A DNA stretch of 58,258 nucleotides from Lachnospiraceae bacterium (GTDB lineage: Bacteria; Bacillota_A; Clostridia; Lachnospirales; Lachnospiraceae): the NCBI GenBank assembly GCA_024691045.1, contig JAILOC010000117.1, positions 1 to 58,258 of the forward strand. The letters run 5' to 3'. A model generated the notes under the pieces. It was not told the origin of the DNA. It saw nothing but the letters and a program-made list of their open reading frames with translations, and made no database searches. Numbering within the stretch: position 1 is the first letter of the stretch; each line of letters starts with the position of its first letter. Below, piece after piece: positions 26,818 through 35,180 of the stretch. The position numbers and the translations under genes were made by a program.

Positions 26818-27945
26818 TTATTTCTTGATAAGAGCTGCTCTTCCGCCTTTTTCACGGATATCACAGGCTTTTCTGACGGCTTCTTCATAGCTTGATGCAT
26901 CACCGGCATTATAGTAGATCTCTACAACCCTGCTGTCTTCGGGGAAAGACATTCCCTGTCTTTCGAGAAGCTTTTCAACGTCATCGGGAAGAATGACAAA
27001 TCCTACAGCGGGAGCATTCTTACCGAAATATGATAAAAGCGTATCGTATCTTCCGCCCATTGCTATCGGAGAACCCGCACCGAGTGCGAATGCTTTAAAT
27101 ACTATACCGGTATAGTACTGATACTTGGAAAGCATACCGAGATCGAACGAAACGTATTTCTCATATCCTCTGATCTTAAGCAGTTCAAATAATGAACAGA
27201 GTCTTTTGATCGCTTTCTTGGAGATGTCATTACCGGCATTCTTTTCAAGTTCGGAAAGCATCGAATGATCTGCGAAGGTATCCGTGATACGAAGGAGCTT
27301 ATCTCTCATTTCATCGGAGATGTTGCACTCCCCAAGGAGATCCGCGGCAGCAATGGGATTCTTGGAAGAGATCAGATCCCTGAGGTCGGCTTCTTCACCT
27401 GATGAAAGCTTTGCTTCTGAACAAAGTCCCTTGAAATAATCAACCTCTCCGACTGATATGCGGAAATTCTCAAGACCTGTCTTAAGAAGGCTTTCTATAA
27501 GGAGTGAGACCATCTCGGCATCGGCTTCAACCGAACCGTCTCCTATCAGCTCTGCGCCTTCCTGTGTAACTTCAGAATATTTGCCCTGAAGCGATGAAAT
27601 ATTCTGGAAAGTGGAACCGATATACGAAAACCTGAGCGGTCTGTCTTCATCCATGAAATACTTGGCAGCACATCTTGCGATGGACGGGGTGAAATCCGGA
27701 CGAAGTGCAAGTGTCTCATTCTCCTTATCGAAAAACTTATAAAGTTCCCTTGACGGAATGGTTCCTACTTCCTTGGAAAAGACATCAAAGTATTCGAATG
27801 AGGGGGTCTGTATATCAGAATAACCATAGGAAGAAAGACAATCTGATATGGTCCTTCTGACAAATTTGATATTGTCATATTCTCTTCCGTAAATGTCTCT
27901 TACACCGTCGGGAGTATGAAGAAGATTGTTATTGAAATTATTCAT
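26818..27945 (-). CDS. hisZ: ATP phosphoribosyltransferase regulatory subunit
   Basis: HisZ is a HisRS-like protein without synthetase activity that pairs with short HisG and carries its feedback inhibition by histidine. The class II synthetase-like core is visible: PDGVRDIYG, DIQTPSFEYFDVF, LRPDFTPSIARCAA and GGRYDTLLSYFGK. The 375-aa length lacks the anticodon-binding domain of real HisRS. It is the first gene of the his run, 18 bases before hisG, with the promoter at 28044-28072 and a leader of about 90 bases. Confidence 0.95.
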   Translation of the reverse strand: MNNFNNNLLHTPDGVRDIYGREYDNIKFVRRTISDCLSSYGYSDIQTPSFEYFDVFSKEVGTIPSRELYKFFDKENETLALRPDFTPSIARCAAKYFMDEDRPLRFSYIGSTFQNISSLQGKYSEVTQEGAELIGDGSVEADAEMVSLLIESLLKTGLENFRISVGEVDYFKGLCSEAKLSSGEEADLRDLISSKNPIAAADLLGECNISDEMRDKLLRITDTFADHSMLSELEKNAGNDISKKAIKRLCSLFELLKIRGYEKYVSFDLGMLSKYQYYTGIVFKAFALGAGSPIAMGGRYDTLLSYFGKNAPAVGFVILPDDVEKLLERQGMSFPEDSRVVEIYYNAGDASSYEEAVRKACDIREKGGRAALIKK

Positions 27946-28012
27946 AATAACTGATTATATCCTTTTTTCGTGATAAAATAACTATGTTTGGCAGATTGTT
28001 TAACGCTTTACT

Positions 28013-28036
28013 ATGCTAACTTGCTAATTTGCTAAC
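28013..28036 (-). repeat. Three tandem 8-bp repeats at the his transcription start
   Basis: Read on the + strand, ATGCTAAC, TTGCTAAT and TTGCTAAC follow one another without a gap. Given the promoter at 28044-28072, they cover roughly +1 to +24 of the his transcript. The regular 8-bp step suggests a binding site for an oligomeric regulator or an RNA-level element; no known regulator can be assigned. Confidence 0.7.
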
Positions 28037-28043
28037 ATATTGA

Positions 28044-28072
28044 ATTATACTTTTACATAATTAATGTGTCAA
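28044..28072 (-). promoter_or_regulatory. Consensus promoter of the his operon
   Basis: On the minus strand, TTGACA (28067-28072) and TATAAT (28044-28049) are 17 bases apart, an exact sigma-70/SigA consensus. It faces hisZ. A strong core promoter with tandem repeats at the start site suggests control by a repressor. Confidence 0.85.
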
Positions 28073-28131
28073 CATATTTTTACAATGAATTCATGCCTGT
28101 TAAGGCGTATTTGGGAGAAAAGGATCATAAT

Positions 28132-29382
28132 ATGCAATCGGTATATTTCGGAAAAGATAACTCTGATGTACGGGCTGACGACCATTCTGTTACCCCTTTG
28201 ACATTTCAGACCTCCGGCTCATCTGCAGAAAAAAAAGAACGCAGGTATTTTTTTCCTGATGAAAATTCCGGAAAATTAAAAACCCACGCTTTTTTTTCGG
28301 CTTTATTCGGATCGGCTGTCCTTGATCTGATAGTCTTCTGGATTGTATTTCCTGCGGTTTACGAGATATTTCATTATACTGTTCCACTGATTCACTTTGT
28401 CGAAACCGAGCTGATATATCTTGTTGCATTCACAATATTATATATCCCGCTTTCTCTGATATTATATCTTCTGATCCATAATGCTTATCATCGTAAGGTT
28501 TATGTATACGATAACCGCACCATATATGTTATCAGAATGCATATAAGGGTTAAGACATGCAAAAAGGGATTATTTTCATCCGAAGATAAGGCAAACATCC
28601 GGATCCATGAAAGATATAAACGATATATATCCAGGATAGACGATTATATCGGAAATAACAGTTTCCGCATCAAAAAGGTACTTACAGGCTGCAGGGAATC
28701 CTCTGAGATAAGTGATAAAGGAACTCTCTTTACAGGTTTTAATGAAAAGAAAGTAAATGATGAAGATATCAGTATACCTTCATATTATTTTCTGTATGAT
28801 CAGGATTCTTCATATTATTCCCGGCATACGGGCCAAAAAGCCGCACTGATATTGATAAAACTTGCAGTTTTTGGCACAGGTGCGGCAGTCATCGCCGGCT
28901 CGGGTTATAAAAAGCTCAGTATATACAACAGGGATTTTGCTTCCTTCAGGGATTCAAAAATTGCTTTGATGGAACCTATTGGCATGGAATATACGGAAAA
29001 TCACCTATATGATCATTCATACGATTTTCTGGAATTCCTCGATCCATCGGATGCATATCTCAATAATTCCGTAAGAATATATTTTGATGTAGAAAGTGAC
29101 GGATTATCGGAGGGCGGAAGCTTTATCGATTACGATCTTTATTACGACGATGACTACTCCGTTATAAAAGATATATTAAGCAGTCTTTATTCTGATGAGA
29201 TTAATGAATTATGCGGATTGGATGATATGATCGAAGAATATCTGGAAAACCCTGATGTTAAGATTGAAAACACGATCAGAAATGAAGAATATTATATAAA
29301 TATATCAGTCCGCGAATCATACTGGGCAGATTACAGTGTCCATATTTATGTTTCAGGCGTCGGATTGCACAGGTTTAACTGA
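28132..29382 (+). CDS. Unrecognised membrane protein
   Basis: I do not recognise this 416-aa protein. It has a hydrophilic N-terminus (about 50 residues), two neighbouring membrane helices (about 55-80, LDLIVFWIVFPAVYEIF, and 92-115, IYLVAFTILYIPLSLILYLLI), a basic Tyr/Arg-rich loop of about 110 residues, a third helix (about 237-255, ILIKLAVFGTGAAVIAG), and an acidic, Tyr-rich domain of about 160 residues with DLYYDDDY and EEYLENPDVKI. I start it at the ATG at 28132 with AAGGA 7 bases upstream; a GTG at 28066 overlaps the his promoter. It is a lone + strand gene between two minus-strand runs. Confidence 0.65.
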   Translation: MQSVYFGKDNSDVRADDHSVTPLTFQTSGSSAEKKERRYFFPDENSGKLKTHAFFSALFGSAVLDLIVFWIVFPAVYEIFHYTVPLIHFVETELIYLVAFTILYIPLSLILYLLIHNAYHRKVYVYDNRTIYVIRMHIRVKTCKKGLFSSEDKANIRIHERYKRYISRIDDYIGNNSFRIKKVLTGCRESSEISDKGTLFTGFNEKKVNDEDISIPSYYFLYDQDSSYYSRHTGQKAALILIKLAVFGTGAAVIAGSGYKKLSIYNRDFASFRDSKIALMEPIGMEYTENHLYDHSYDFLEFLDPSDAYLNNSVRIYFDVESDGLSEGGSFIDYDLYYDDDYSVIKDILSSLYSDEINELCGLDDMIEEYLENPDVKIENTIRNEEYYINISVRESYWADYSVHIYVSGVGLHRFN

Positions 29383-29390
29383 TACTGTGA

Positions 29391-29927
29391 TCAATCAGGT
29401 CTGTCAGCCAGATCCTGATTTACTTTATCAAGATAAGGAACCGGGATGCCCGGAGATTCGGGAATTATATAATCGGGATTCAGTTCATCATGGCGGAAGG
29501 ATTTCCTTCCGCCGTTTTTGGCTCTGTCCCAGAAAAATTCAAGCATCTGAAGAGGCAGATAATACAGCTCTCCTCTTCCCGTAAAGTAGATCAGAAAAAA
29601 AGCGATACCGCCCTGCTTTTCGAATTTTCTCATGAACTCGAACTGATGCTCATGGATATTGTTCAAAGAGAATGTATCAGTCGCACATTCCTTGGCATCA
29701 AAACAGATCGGAATTCCCTGCACGGCACCGATATAATCAACAGTCGATTTCTGATCGAAATACGCTAAGGTGATATGCCTTGTCTCCTTATCGATATTGA
29801 TCGGAGTTATCGGAGTCGGTATCTTCTGAACAAGTGCAAGTCCGGATTCATCATATTTTTCATTTGATCTGTTGATAAGATCCTCTAATGTGGAACCTCT
29901 GAGGCCTCTTGATTTCCATGTTGTCAT
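29391..29927 (-). CDS. recU: Holliday junction resolvase RecU
   Basis: RecU cuts four-way DNA junctions in Firmicutes, taking the place of RuvC. The restriction-fold catalytic parts are present: RGSTLEDLINRSN, KSTVDYIGAVQG (Asp) and CFDAKEC (the E/D-x-K pair), then HEHQFEFMRKFEKQGGIAFFLIYF. It is 178 aa. It acts with RuvAB, whose genes lie at 54570-56191. Its ATG overlaps the stop of the pseudouridine synthase (ATGA). Confidence 0.95.
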   Translation of the reverse strand: MTTWKSRGLRGSTLEDLINRSNEKYDESGLALVQKIPTPITPINIDKETRHITLAYFDQKSTVDYIGAVQGIPICFDAKECATDTFSLNNIHEHQFEFMRKFEKQGGIAFFLIYFTGRGELYYLPLQMLEFFWDRAKNGGRKSFRHDELNPDYIIPESPGIPVPYLDKVNQDLADRPD

Positions 29928-30904
29928 ATAGCCGGATCCTCAAATTCTCCTAAAATTTTAATGCAAAGCTTCTTCATATCATCCGGCATCGCAGCTTTCC
30001 ATACAACGCCGTTATATCCGCCGGTTTCATCCGTAACCCTTATACAGTAAGCATGCAGCATCTGTCTTTTGGCTACAGAATTTCCGGATTTTCCGTATTT
30101 GGGATCTCCGATAATTGGATGTCCGAGATGAGAAAGATGAGCCCTGATCTGATGACTCTTACCGGTATAAAGCCGCACTTTCAAAAGAGTTGCATCCTCT
30201 CCCGCTTTTATGATCTCAAAGCCGGTTTTTATCATGGCAGCATCCGGATCTGTTTCACCTGTGAAAAGAAGCTTATTATTTTTCTCATCCTTCATCACAT
30301 ATGAAGTATGAATGCCTTCTTTTTCAAATCTGCCGTTAACAAGTGCAAGATAATATTTCTCGGCATCATGTTCGGATATGATCTTATTAAGAAATCTCGC
30401 ACCGCTCAATGATCTTGAACAAAGAATGAGTCCCGAAGTATTTCTGTCGAGCCTGTTGCATATCGATGGCTTAAACGACGAAAGATTCTCAGCTGTAACT
30501 GTACCGTCATCAAGCAGATAACCGATCAGATAATCGTTAACGGAAAGATCATTACCGGCATCGGACTGCGAAAGGATCCCGGCGGGCTTATTGAATATAA
30601 GTACATTCTCATCTTTATAGATGACTTCCATTCCGGAGAATTTTTCAAAAGCTTTGCGGTATCTTGAAATGTCGTAAGCTTCCCCTTTTGAAAATTTCTC
30701 ATATGTCTCATCGGAAAAGAAAACATTGACCACATCGCCGGCACTTAAAAGTTCATGACCGTCCGCTTTGGATCCGTTCAATGTAATGTTTTTCTTTCTG
30801 AGCTGTTTATAGAGAAGATTTCCGGGACATGAGGGAATAAGCCTTTTTAAGAATTTATCAAGACGCTGTCCGGATGATTCATTTGTAACCTTGATCTCTT
30901 TCAT
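29924..30904 (-). CDS. RluC/RluD-type pseudouridine synthase
   Basis: It converts uridines in RNA, probably 23S rRNA, to pseudouridine. An N-terminal S4 RNA-binding domain (SSGQRLDKFLKRLIPSCPGNLLYKQLRKKNITLNG) precedes the synthase domain, with the catalytic Asp in NRLDRNTSGLIL and the RluA-family block YTGKSHQIRAHLSHLGHPIIGDPKYG. Length 326 aa. The exact target position cannot be told from sequence alone. It overlaps recU by four bases and the preceding gene by one (TAATG). Confidence 0.92.
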   Translation of the reverse strand: MKEIKVTNESSGQRLDKFLKRLIPSCPGNLLYKQLRKKNITLNGSKADGHELLSAGDVVNVFFSDETYEKFSKGEAYDISRYRKAFEKFSGMEVIYKDENVLIFNKPAGILSQSDAGNDLSVNDYLIGYLLDDGTVTAENLSSFKPSICNRLDRNTSGLILCSRSLSGARFLNKIISEHDAEKYYLALVNGRFEKEGIHTSYVMKDEKNNKLLFTGETDPDAAMIKTGFEIIKAGEDATLLKVRLYTGKSHQIRAHLSHLGHPIIGDPKYGKSGNSVAKRQMLHAYCIRVTDETGGYNGVVWKAAMPDDMKKLCIKILGEFEDPAI

Positions 30905-31461
30905 TACAAAACAATCTGCTTAAGTACAGTCATAACATTTTCATCAGTGCCTTCCGAAGGCTTTAACGAAGATATCCTGTAAAGGTAAGCTTTCTTATCG
31001 GTAAACACCTTGACCGTAATGTTCTTGAAATTCTCAACGGCAAGTATGGATGTGACATGATCCTTGAATTTATTTTCATCAAATTTAGGATCATCGGAAT
31101 AGCCGATTATACAGCTGTCCGATACGCACAGATGAGAAACCCTGTAATTGATCTTCTCCGAAGTAAAAATCATGTCATAAGCGTTTAATAATCCATTACA
31201 GTCGATCTTCTCCTTAAAGCTTTTGTACCTGAGGAACATGATGACCGACACAAGGCTTTTTGAAGCGGGAAGAACTCCGAGAACGGCAACTATGGTAAGA
31301 AGATTTTTCTTGGTGCCGGTTGTTACATAACCCGTGACAAAGATAGCTATGGAGATCGAATAAAACAAAACGGTCCTTATGATCTCATAAACTTTCTGAG
31401 TATCAAGATACCCAAAGGTTCCCTTATATTTTTCACCCGAAAAGATCCTTGAAATAGTCAT
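30904..31461 (-). CDS. Small unrecognised membrane protein
   Basis: A 185-aa protein without a recognised family. Two hydrophobic helices (about residues 28-48, TVLFYSISIAIFVTGYV, and 53-74, LLTIVAVLGVLPASKSLVSVIMF) are followed by a soluble domain of about 110 residues. Stop and start share one base with both neighbours (TAATG), so it is translated together with the pseudouridine synthase and the short-chain dehydrogenase. Confidence 0.7.
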   Translation of the reverse strand: MTISRIFSGEKYKGTFGYLDTQKVYEIIRTVLFYSISIAIFVTGYVTTGTKKNLLTIVAVLGVLPASKSLVSVIMFLRYKSFKEKIDCNGLLNAYDMIFTSEKINYRVSHLCVSDSCIIGYSDDPKFDENKFKDHVTSILAVENFKNITVKVFTDKKAYLYRISSLKPSEGTDENVMTVLKQIVL

Positions 31462-32231
31462 TAACGATATAACCTGTTAGTAAATGAAATGATAAGTCTG
31501 TGAGGACATACCTTTGTGAAGTAATAAAACATCTTCATCATGGCTGTCGGTATCGATATCTCTTTTTTATCAAAAGAATCCTTAAGTGCGGTCTTTACCA
31601 CAACATCAGGAGTGGTCATGGCCCATTTTTTCATTGAAAGGGTTCTTGTTCCGAGCTTTTCGGCAACATCAAAGAATTCGGTCTTAACAGGTCCGGGACA
31701 TACCGCGGTAACATAGATCTGTCTGCCGGCCAGTTCGGCATTCAAAGCCCTCGAGAAACTGAGCACATAGGATTTGGTTGCGGCATATACCGAAAACGAG
31801 GGCTGGGGTACAAATGCAGCACTGGATGCAAGGTTGATGATACGTGAATTCTTGCCCATATAGGGAAGACAGACAAAAGTGATATCGGTAAGTGCCCTGA
31901 CGTTAAGATCGCACATTCCGGTCTCTTCCTTGCGGTCTCCCTTTGTGAAATCTCCGAGAATCCCATATCCTGCAGCATTTACGAGAAATCTGATCCTGCA
32001 TTTATCGGCAGAGAGCATGGCTGATATTCTGTTTACGGTATTTCGGTTAGAAAGATCACCGCATATTACCTTTGCGTGATGACGGAGCTTTGCAGCAAGG
32101 TCTTCCAGTCTTTCTTTTCTTCTGGCAACTATCCAGATCTCATCAAGCGCGTCCATACTCTGGTCGAGTGCCATGACAAATTCACGTCCGATACCCGAAG
32201 AAGCTCCTGTGATTATCGCTATGTATTTCAA
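31461..32231 (-). CDS. Short-chain dehydrogenase/reductase
   Basis: A classical SDR of 256 aa: TGASSGIGREF (cofactor loop), NAAGYG (NAG motif), the Ser in NLASSAAF, YAATKSYVLSFSRAL (YxxxK catalytic pair) and CPGPVKTEFF. RRKERL after strand 2 suggests NADP(H). The start is TTG at 32231 with GGAGG 9 bases upstream inside the amidase stop region; no nearer ATG keeps the first strand. The substrate is unknown. The C-terminal MMKMFYYFTKVCPHRLI is hydrophobic and may associate with membrane. Confidence 0.88.
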   Translation of the reverse strand: MKYIAIITGASSGIGREFVMALDQSMDALDEIWIVARRKERLEDLAAKLRHHAKVICGDLSNRNTVNRISAMLSADKCRIRFLVNAAGYGILGDFTKGDRKEETGMCDLNVRALTDITFVCLPYMGKNSRIINLASSAAFVPQPSFSVYAATKSYVLSFSRALNAELAGRQIYVTAVCPGPVKTEFFDVAEKLGTRTLSMKKWAMTTPDVVVKTALKDSFDKKEISIPTAMMKMFYYFTKVCPHRLIISFTNRLYR

Positions 32232-32235
32232 ATTA

Positions 32236-33381
32236 TTATCCTCCGTAGATTGTGCCGATCCTGTAAAGCGGTGTGCGGCTTCCGTTAAAGCTTTCCAGGA
32301 AAGTTACGGGTTCCGATTTGGTATAGGCATCATATCTGTTAAAGCCTTTGATCACTATCGAAGGTCTGTATCCGTTTTCAAAAGGAAGAATGAGGTCAAA
32401 GCTTGAATCGAATGTGCCGTTATAAGTATCCGCACCGGGCCAGGGCTTGGATTCCTGCCAGGTCCATCCGCCGTCCGTGGACAAGGCATAGAACATCATC
32501 ATCCCGTCAGATTCGGTTGCGCTAACGGTAACAGTTACGGTGTTGGTTTCGGGATCAATGCTCTTTACCGATAAACTGACATTATCGGGTGCTGTCCTGT
32601 CTTCATAGGTGGCATCGTTGAACGCCGCGGTATCCGCATAGATCAGATCATCGGAAGGACCGGTAAGATCAATTCCAAGAACGGAACTTTTAAGGCCGAA
32701 GTATTCGGCTATCGCATCCGCATCTGCTCTTCCGTAATCCCTGAGCTGATCTCCCGTTTTCGTAAACTGTGCATCAACGGTTCCGTCCGCAAAGCAATGC
32801 TCTATGATGACAGCAGGGATCTCACGGTATATATTGGCTGAGATTATGGTGTAATAATCTCCTTCCGTCCTGAGACCTTTTCTCGTCTTAACACCTCTGG
32901 GATAAATACCGAATTCATACTCGAATCTGTGCATCAGAAGATCTCCGAACTGATAACCGTATCCGTTATAAGGTGCGATACGTGATGTATAAACCTCTAT
33001 TCCGAATCTGTCATGTGCGTAGCATGCATTATAGTGAATGCTGAAGACAAAATCAGCGCTGACCGATTCGGCAAATTTCGCCCTGTCCGTAAGACTCATG
33101 GTTGTTTCATTGTCGAACCTTGTCATATATACCGTAACGCCTTCGTACATATTCAGTCTTTCGACAAGAGCCTGTGCGGTCATCAGGTTCATGAATCTTT
33201 CCTGGATCCTGCCTCCCTGAGTACCTGTATCCGTGCCGCCGTGCCCGGGATCGATGACTATGACGAGATCATCATCTTTCGTGAATACTCTTTCCGCGGC
33301 AGATACATTTAATTCCGGTATCATGACCAGGATCAAAAGAAGGAACACGGATATGCATTTTTGAAACGCGGCCTTTTTCAT
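32236..33381 (-). CDS. Secreted N-acetylmuramoyl-L-alanine amidase (Amidase_3)
   Basis: It cuts the amide bond between muramic acid and the peptide stem in cell wall. A signal peptide (residues 1-29, ending NVSAAE) precedes the catalytic domain, with the zinc ligands and Glu in VIDPGHGGTDTG, GRIQERFMN, SIHYNA and IIEHCFAD. The C-terminal ~140 residues look like a beta-rich wall or binding domain (SLSVKSIDPETNTVTVTVSA). The ATG at 33381 starts right after the upstream terminator T-run with no visible ribosome site, which is odd. Confidence 0.9.
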   Translation of the reverse strand: MKKAAFQKCISVFLLLILVMIPELNVSAAERVFTKDDDLVIVIDPGHGGTDTGTQGGRIQERFMNLMTAQALVERLNMYEGVTVYMTRFDNETTMSLTDRAKFAESVSADFVFSIHYNACYAHDRFGIEVYTSRIAPYNGYGYQFGDLLMHRFEYEFGIYPRGVKTRKGLRTEGDYYTIISANIYREIPAVIIEHCFADGTVDAQFTKTGDQLRDYGRADADAIAEYFGLKSSVLGIDLTGPSDDLIYADTAAFNDATYEDRTAPDNVSLSVKSIDPETNTVTVTVSATESDGMMMFYALSTDGGWTWQESKPWPGADTYNGTFDSSFDLILPFENGYRPSIVIKGFNRYDAYTKSEPVTFLESFNGSRTPLYRIGTIYGG

Positions 33382-33391
33382 AAACAATGAG

Positions 33392-33423
33392 AAAAATAAA
33401 ACCGGCTTGATATAAGCCGGTTT
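33392..33423 (-). terminator. Terminator after the coiled-coil gene
   Basis: A 10-bp stem (AAACCGGCTT / AAGCCGGTTT, 33399-33408 and 33414-33423) with a 5-base loop is followed on the minus strand by TATTTTT. The amidase ATG lies 11 bases beyond, so amidase expression needs read-through or a promoter I do not see. Confidence 0.8.
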
Positions 33424-33429
33424 ATCATT

Positions 33430-34056
33430 TTATTCTTTATCGGTATCGGGATAAACCGTACTGACACTCGGGCCTGAAGGTCCGGGTTTTTCATCTCTTC
33501 CGGAACGTGATTCCTTAAGAGAATCGTGATCTTCCTTGACTGCCTGAAGCTTGGAATTGAGAGCATTCAGGAGTGAATCATACTGATCGGATACGGTTCT
33601 TGAAGATGAAGCAAGAAGTCCTTCAACGTACTTCATAACATCTTCCATGTATTCCATAGCAGCATCCCTGCACGCATTTGCTTCGTTTGTAGCATTGTCA
33701 AGGATCTGCTGAGCCTCTGCCATAGTCTGGCTGGTTACTGCATCCGCCTGCTCATAAGCCTTCTTCATGATCTCATTCTGTGAGAGCATCTCATCGGTCT
33801 GAGCTGTAGCTTTCTCGATAAGACCGTCAGCCATTTTCCTGGCATTATCAAGGATCGAGTCCTGATTGCTGATGATCTTCTGGTATCTGGCGATCTCTTC
33901 GGGAGCCTTTCTCCTGAGTTCGTCTATATAACCCTGAATTACTTCTTTCTCAACATAGATCTCTGTATTGGATAAGAGCTTGGGCTTGCACTCTGAAATA
34001 TACTGTTCAAGCTCATCGATGACGCCAAAGATCTGGCTTTCCATTTTTCTTTCCAT
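33430..34056 (-). CDS. Coiled-coil protein (DivIVA / ATP-synthase-b-like)
   Basis: A 208-aa, mostly helical, charged protein with a long coiled coil (about residues 50-180, with repeated A/E/Q/N-rich heptads such as AEAQQILDNATNEANACRDAA). The N-terminus IDELEQYISE is acidic and the C-terminal ~30 residues are Pro/Ser-rich. Similar proteins often sit after coaD in Clostridia and are labelled ATPase or ATP synthase subunit B-like, but there is no nucleotide-binding motif. AGGAGAG precedes the ATG at 34056. Role unknown; a scaffold at the cell pole or septum is possible. Confidence 0.75.
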   Translation of the reverse strand: MERKMESQIFGVIDELEQYISECKPKLLSNTEIYVEKEVIQGYIDELRRKAPEEIARYQKIISNQDSILDNARKMADGLIEKATAQTDEMLSQNEIMKKAYEQADAVTSQTMAEAQQILDNATNEANACRDAAMEYMEDVMKYVEGLLASSSRTVSDQYDSLLNALNSKLQAVKEDHDSLKESRSGRDEKPGPSGPSVSTVYPDTDKE

Positions 34057-34065
34057 TGTCTCTCC

Positions 34066-34557
34066 TTAAGAGCGGATACCTTTGAATTTTTCCTTAAGAG
34101 CCGCTTCAACATAATCAGGTACTGAATGACTTACGTCACCTCCGTAGCGGGCGATCTCTTTGACCGTGGATGAACTGAGATATGAATACTGCAGATCCGT
34201 GGTAAGGAAAACCGTATCAACTTTATTATCGGAAATCTTCCTGTTTGTCTGGGCTATCTGGAGTTCGTATTCGAAATCCGTGACAGCTCTGAGGCCTCTG
34301 ATCATGATATGAAGGTTATTCTGAAGACAATAATCAACGGTCAGACCGCTGAAAGAATCGACTCTTACATTCTTCATTTCCTTCGTGGCTTCGGTTAATA
34401 TTTTAACACGTTCATCTACCGAAAACAATGCAGTCTTCTCACTGTTATTCAGCACGGCGACTATGAGTTCGTCGAACATGAGCGACGCTCTTTTGATGAT
34501 ATCGAGGTGTCCCAAAGTCATGGGATCGAAGCTTCCGGGATATAATGCTCTGTTCAT
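34066..34557 (-). CDS. coaD: Phosphopantetheine adenylyltransferase
   Basis: It makes dephospho-CoA from 4'-phosphopantetheine and ATP. The nucleotidyltransferase signature is [17 protein letters not shown] (T/HxGH motif), followed by [17 protein letters not shown] and [12 protein letters not shown]. Its 163 aa match the usual size. Behind GGAGGG. It lies between rsmD and the coiled-coil gene, an order common in Firmicutes. Confidence 0.97.
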   Translation of the reverse strand: MNRALYPGSFDPMTLGHLDIIKRASLMFDELIVAVLNNSEKTALFSVDERVKILTEATKEMKNVRVDSFSGLTVDYCLQNNLHIMIRGLRAVTDFEYELQIAQTNRKISDNKVDTVFLTTDLQYSYLSSSTVKEIARYGGDVSHSVPDYVEAALKEKFKGIRS

Positions 34558-34578
34558 ATATTCCCTCCTGTGATGAGA

Positions 34579-35130
34579 TCAGATCTTCTTCAGGAAAAGA
34601 TGCATATTGCCTTTGTATTCTTTTCTTCTTACGATCTCAAATCCGACTTCTTCAGTATAGCTAAAATCATCCTTTTTGTCAGCCTCTATTATGATAATGG
34701 TATCCTGATCGACATATCTCATGACCGACAGCTGCTTAAGGACATTTTTCTCATATCCCTTAAGATAAGGCGCATCCATGAACACGATATCGACATGCTT
34801 TTCAAATACAGACTGAAGGCCGGCTACGGCATCCTGCTTCAGGATCACAGCCTTATCCTGCATCCTGGTAAAATTCACATTATCCGTGATGCATTTGACA
34901 GGTTCCCTGCCGTTATCGATAAAATAAACCTTAGCCGCACCGCGGCTAAGTGCTTCGATACCGATCTGTCCGCTTCCGGCAAAAAGATCGATCATCACGG
35001 CGCCGGGAACATCTCCCTGTATGATGTTGAAAAGAGTCTCTTTGATTATATCCTGTGTAGGTCTAGTGATATCGTCCCCTGAAGGAGTCTTTAAAGGCAT
35101 GGACCTGCACTCGCCGGCTATAACTCTCAT
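34579..35130 (-). CDS. rsmD: 16S rRNA (guanine-966-N2)-methyltransferase
   Basis: A 183-aa SAM methyltransferase of the RsmD family: MRVIAGECRSMPL, RPTQDIIKETLFNI, MIDLFAGSGQIGIEALSRGA (motif I) and FIDNGREPVKCI. The catalytic motif IV, normally DPPY, reads DAPY here. It may remain active, since the Tyr and Asp stay, but the change is unusual. A GAGGT site precedes the ATG. It is next to coaD as in most Firmicutes. Confidence 0.92.
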   Translation of the reverse strand: MRVIAGECRSMPLKTPSGDDITRPTQDIIKETLFNIIQGDVPGAVMIDLFAGSGQIGIEALSRGAAKVYFIDNGREPVKCITDNVNFTRMQDKAVILKQDAVAGLQSVFEKHVDIVFMDAPYLKGYEKNVLKQLSVMRYVDQDTIIIIEADKKDDFSYTEEVGFEIVRRKEYKGNMHLFLKKI

Positions 35131-35180
35131 AACTGTTTACCTCAATAATTCATTATCCTGAACTGTGCCGGCTCATTTGA

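Noticed and set aside
28013..28036. CRISPR-like repeat array
   Set aside because: The unit is only 8 bp with no spacers, so it is a promoter-region repeat.
27946..28043. T-box or histidine leader upstream of hisZ
   Set aside because: The leader is only about 90 bases, has no T-box core sequence, and no His-rich leader peptide was found.
28066..28131. GTG start of the membrane protein gene
   Set aside because: It overlaps the his promoter -35 and lacks a ribosome site; the ATG at 28132 has AAGGA.
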